Below are positions 62,008 through 64,000 of a stretch of DNA of 64,000 nt, piece after piece. Location of the stretch: contig CM062200.1 in NCBI GenBank assembly GCA_031216445.1, positions 21,435,501 to 21,499,500 of the forward strand, in the 5' to 3' direction. Positions within the stretch are counted from its first letter, which is position 1. The number at the start of each line of letters is the position of its first letter. Both the position numbers and the translations under genes were made by a program. The notes below the pieces were generated by a model, which did no database searches, was not told where the DNA came from, and saw only the letters and a list, made by a program, of their open reading frames with translations. Source of the DNA: Lateolabrax maculatus (lineage: Eukaryota > Chordata > Actinopteri > Acropomatiformes > Lateolabracidae).

Positions 62008-62290
62008 CTATATATATGTGCTGCTATGTAATAGCAGCACAACATCAGGCAAGTCCATATGCACATTCTGTATGGGCAAAAAGGGGGGCAAGTATAATCA
62101 CTGAAGAAGGTCCATCACATGGGCTATGGCGAAGTGCACATGGACATATTGTCCTCCCAACATCTTTGGTACAGGTTGCTACACGTAGTGCGCATGGTCA
62201 GGACCATTGCACAAGTGGGGAGGTGTTGAGACGCCTTCAAGCAGTCTGGTGGTCACCATTTTTCCGACCTGCGTTTGTAGCTGAGACAAT
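61413..62290 (+). pseudogene. pol: ERV pol fragment, copy 8
   Basis: RT open 61475-61693, RNase H from 61810, integrase from 62016. It ends at the short-unit scar. Confidence 0.85.
61963..62004. repeat. AT microsatellite, copy 8
   Basis: About 42 bases with one TGTA interruption. Confidence 0.95.
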
Positions 62291-62437
62291 TTTGCAAGGA
62301 AGGTTTTTTTCTGTTGCTCTGGTATTTCAAGTCTGATACTGCATGTTAGTGTTTTTGTTTTTTGTTTCTATTTTGCCGGGCTTGATGCTAAAATGATCTT
62401 TTCTTTTCAGATTTTTCAAGAAGACAAAAAACTTCCT

Positions 62438-63168
62438 ATGCAGTGGTTGTGTAAGTACTGCACATTTTGTGCTGAAAAGAGGTGCTTCTTACTTAAGCAT
62501 TACCGCTTAAAACACGGGTGCCACACTCGAATATCACCACTACCGTGCCTTTATAAGGGTGCCTGTGCACATTTAAATCTTTCAATGCACTCAAAGTCCA
62601 CTTATCAACATGGCACACTCAAAAGGACCTGGGGAACGTGGGTGAAACTGCTTTCCATTGTCAGCTGTGTGACTTTGTGGAGCCTTGCACTGGAGCTGAC
62701 TTTTTTACCCATTTACGAAGACATTTGAAGCTGAAGCAAAAGGTTTCCTGTCCATATCAAGGCTGTAGCTTTCAGAGCAATGTTTATTCAACCTTTAATG
62801 CACATAAAAGCAAAGAACATCAAGACCACAATAAGATGGCATTCAAACCTGAAATTGTGTCACATAATGTACTTGAGGTACCTCCACCTAATATAAATAT
62901 TCAACCTGAGGATAGTGCCCCTGAAACTGATCAGGTTGAGTTTGAGGTTACTGAGCTCAATGAAGATGTGGGAGACTTGGAGAGTCAGTTGGAACATAAT
63001 GTAGCTGCTGTTTTTCTGAAAATGTCATCGATTCTTAACATCTCTGAAAATGCCCTGCAAGAAGTTATAGAGCAGATCAACCAAATTTATGTGCTTTCAC
63101 AGCCATTGTTACATACCTCGGTTGGAAAAATACTAAATCAACATTGTGGAGATGTTGAGGACTCTTAA
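62438..63168 (+). pseudogene. C2H2 four-finger ORF, copy 9, frameshifted
   Basis: One A is missing near 62559 (TATAAGGGTGCC versus TATAAGGAGTGCC), inside the second finger. The frame ends at 62728. A downstream frame from 62638 keeps fingers three and four. Confidence 0.8.
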
Positions 63169-63644
63169 GTGAGTGAGATAGCTAAAGTATTTACTGAGAA
63201 TAATGTATTCCTGAAATTCACTTCTACTAGGGGGTCATTGTCAACCACTAGCAAGCGAACATCATACATTTGAAAAGAATTCTCAGTGGTGACGCCTATT
63301 GAGTTTGTCCTAAAAAATGACAGGCAGACAGTTGTGTATATCCCCATACTAAAAATGCTGCAGACATTACTAAACAATGGAGAAATTTTAGATAAGGCCA
63401 TGTCATCTGAGACAAATTTGTCACAAGGATACAGATCTCACATGGATGGTTACCGGTTTAAAGACAATTCTCTCTTGACAGAGGAAGAATTCAGGATTGC
63501 TCTTTTCTTGTACATAGATGATTTTGAGGTGGCTAAGCCCTTGGGAACCTCCAGAAAGAAACACAAGCTGCCATCTACTGGGTATTTGGAAATCTACACC
63601 CTAAATATCGCTCCTCTCTTCATTCCATTCAGCTTGCTCTACTC
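63169..63644 (+). pseudogene. Transposase-like region, copy 9
   Basis: Shared lesions as at 22230, plus a private Arg to Met change (YRSHMDG). Confidence 0.6.
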
Positions 63645-64000
63645 ATCATCGCTGAAGATGATATCAGGAAGTTGACTTTAAATGAGAGACCACAGTCTAT
63701 TGAAGAATTAAAAGTGCAACTGGTAGATAAACTGTCACTGCAGTATGACTTTAAACTGCAGTATGAAGATCAAGACTTCCATAATGCCCTCTGCAATTTG
63801 ACTGAAATAACTGATTTACCTGAAAGAGCTACGCTCAAAATCATCCCTCTTGTGACTCTCCATTTAACCGCATTGTCATCACCCACCACAACATCAGACA
63901 CTGAGTGCAGCACAGCAGACACTGAGATCCTGTCGACAGGAAGAGCATCACCATCGCTAAGACAACAGTGGCCAGATTTCTTTGACATACCCAATTTCTC
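63645..64000 (+). pseudogene. SAMD3-like coding region, copy 9 (cut by window end)
   Basis: The PB1-like segment and linker are present. The window ends within the first exon, shortly after the QQWPDFF segment. Confidence 0.75.

Larger units (their letters stand above)
1..64000. repeat. Higher-order head-to-tail tandem array, ten copies (two cut by window)
   Basis: The same block recurs nine times at the zinc-finger exon anchor (4311, 10132, 21453, 32793, 38674, 44566, 50532, 56518, 62393). Spacings are 5821, 11321, 11340, 5881, 5892, 5966, 5986 and 5875 bases. Copies differ by scattered single-base changes, small indels and the length of an AT microsatellite. Two copies carry an additional segment of about 5.48 kb. 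Both window edges fall inside a copy, so the array extends beyond the window on each side. Each copy holds a decayed transposon-like gene pair plus part of an endogenous retrovirus. Private variants and differing microsatellite lengths argue against simple duplication of one assembled sequence, although collapsed or mis-joined copies cannot be excluded. Confidence 0.97.

Noticed and set aside
1..64000. CRISPR array, tRNA, rRNA or bacterial operon
   Set aside because: The repeats are 6-11 kb units with eukaryotic introns and retroelements. No RNA gene was recognised.
1..64000. Pure assembly duplication
   Set aside because: Copies differ by private substitutions, indels and microsatellite lengths. 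It remains testable with long reads.

Overview
The window is vertebrate, and most likely teleost fish, nuclear DNA. The signs are spliced genes with GT-AG introns, a fish-type endogenous retrovirus (ERV), a LINE of the L2/Rex/jockey-like kind, a common teleost interspersed repeat, and members of two gene families I know as multi-copy in teleosts: a C2H2-finger protein followed by a transposase-like region, and a protein like those annotated SAMD3-like. There are no tRNA, rRNA or CRISPR features. Everything supported is on the + strand.

The whole 64 kb is one head-to-tail array. I number copies by their zinc-finger exon: copy 0 (1-4208, cut by the window), 1 (4209-10029), 2 (10030-21348), 3 (21349-32688), 4 (32689-38571), 5 (38572-44463), 6 (44464-50429), 7 (50430-56415), 8 (56416-62290), 9 (62291-64000, cut). 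Copies are near-identical. Seven junctions are short (period 5.8-6.0 kb) and two are long (11.32 and 11.34 kb). The long form carries an extra segment of about 5.48 kb at 15870-21348 and 27213-32688.

The long form reads as a nest. An ERV (LTR, LINE fragment, N-terminal pol, C-terminal RT, RNase H, integrase, LTR) has its RT gene split by a 7.39 kb element. That element starts CACTGTAAA, ends TTTACAGTG and is flanked by AGTA on both sides (18959-26347 and 30303-37686). Inside it, in order, are a teleost repeat, a GC-rich first exon, an intron with a 128-bp inverted repeat and a YY1/CCAAT cluster, a small second exon, a four-finger C2H2 exon, a transposase-like region fused to a SAMD3-like coding region over four exons, and a 3' region. 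One LTR per 11.3 kb period suggests that the array began by recombination between the two LTRs. A single later deletion removed LTR, LINE, pol start, left terminus and both leader exons, making the short unit, which then multiplied.

Most of the coding content is decayed. The stops after the finger region, the frameshift in the transposase-like part and the frameshift in the SAMD3-like part are shared by every copy, so they predate amplification. Private changes (a stop in copy 6, single-base deletions in copies 2, 7 and 9, a 31-bp deletion in copy 1) came later. The four-finger ORF remains open in copies 3, 4, 5, 7 and 8. Only copies 3 and 4 keep the upstream promoter-like region.
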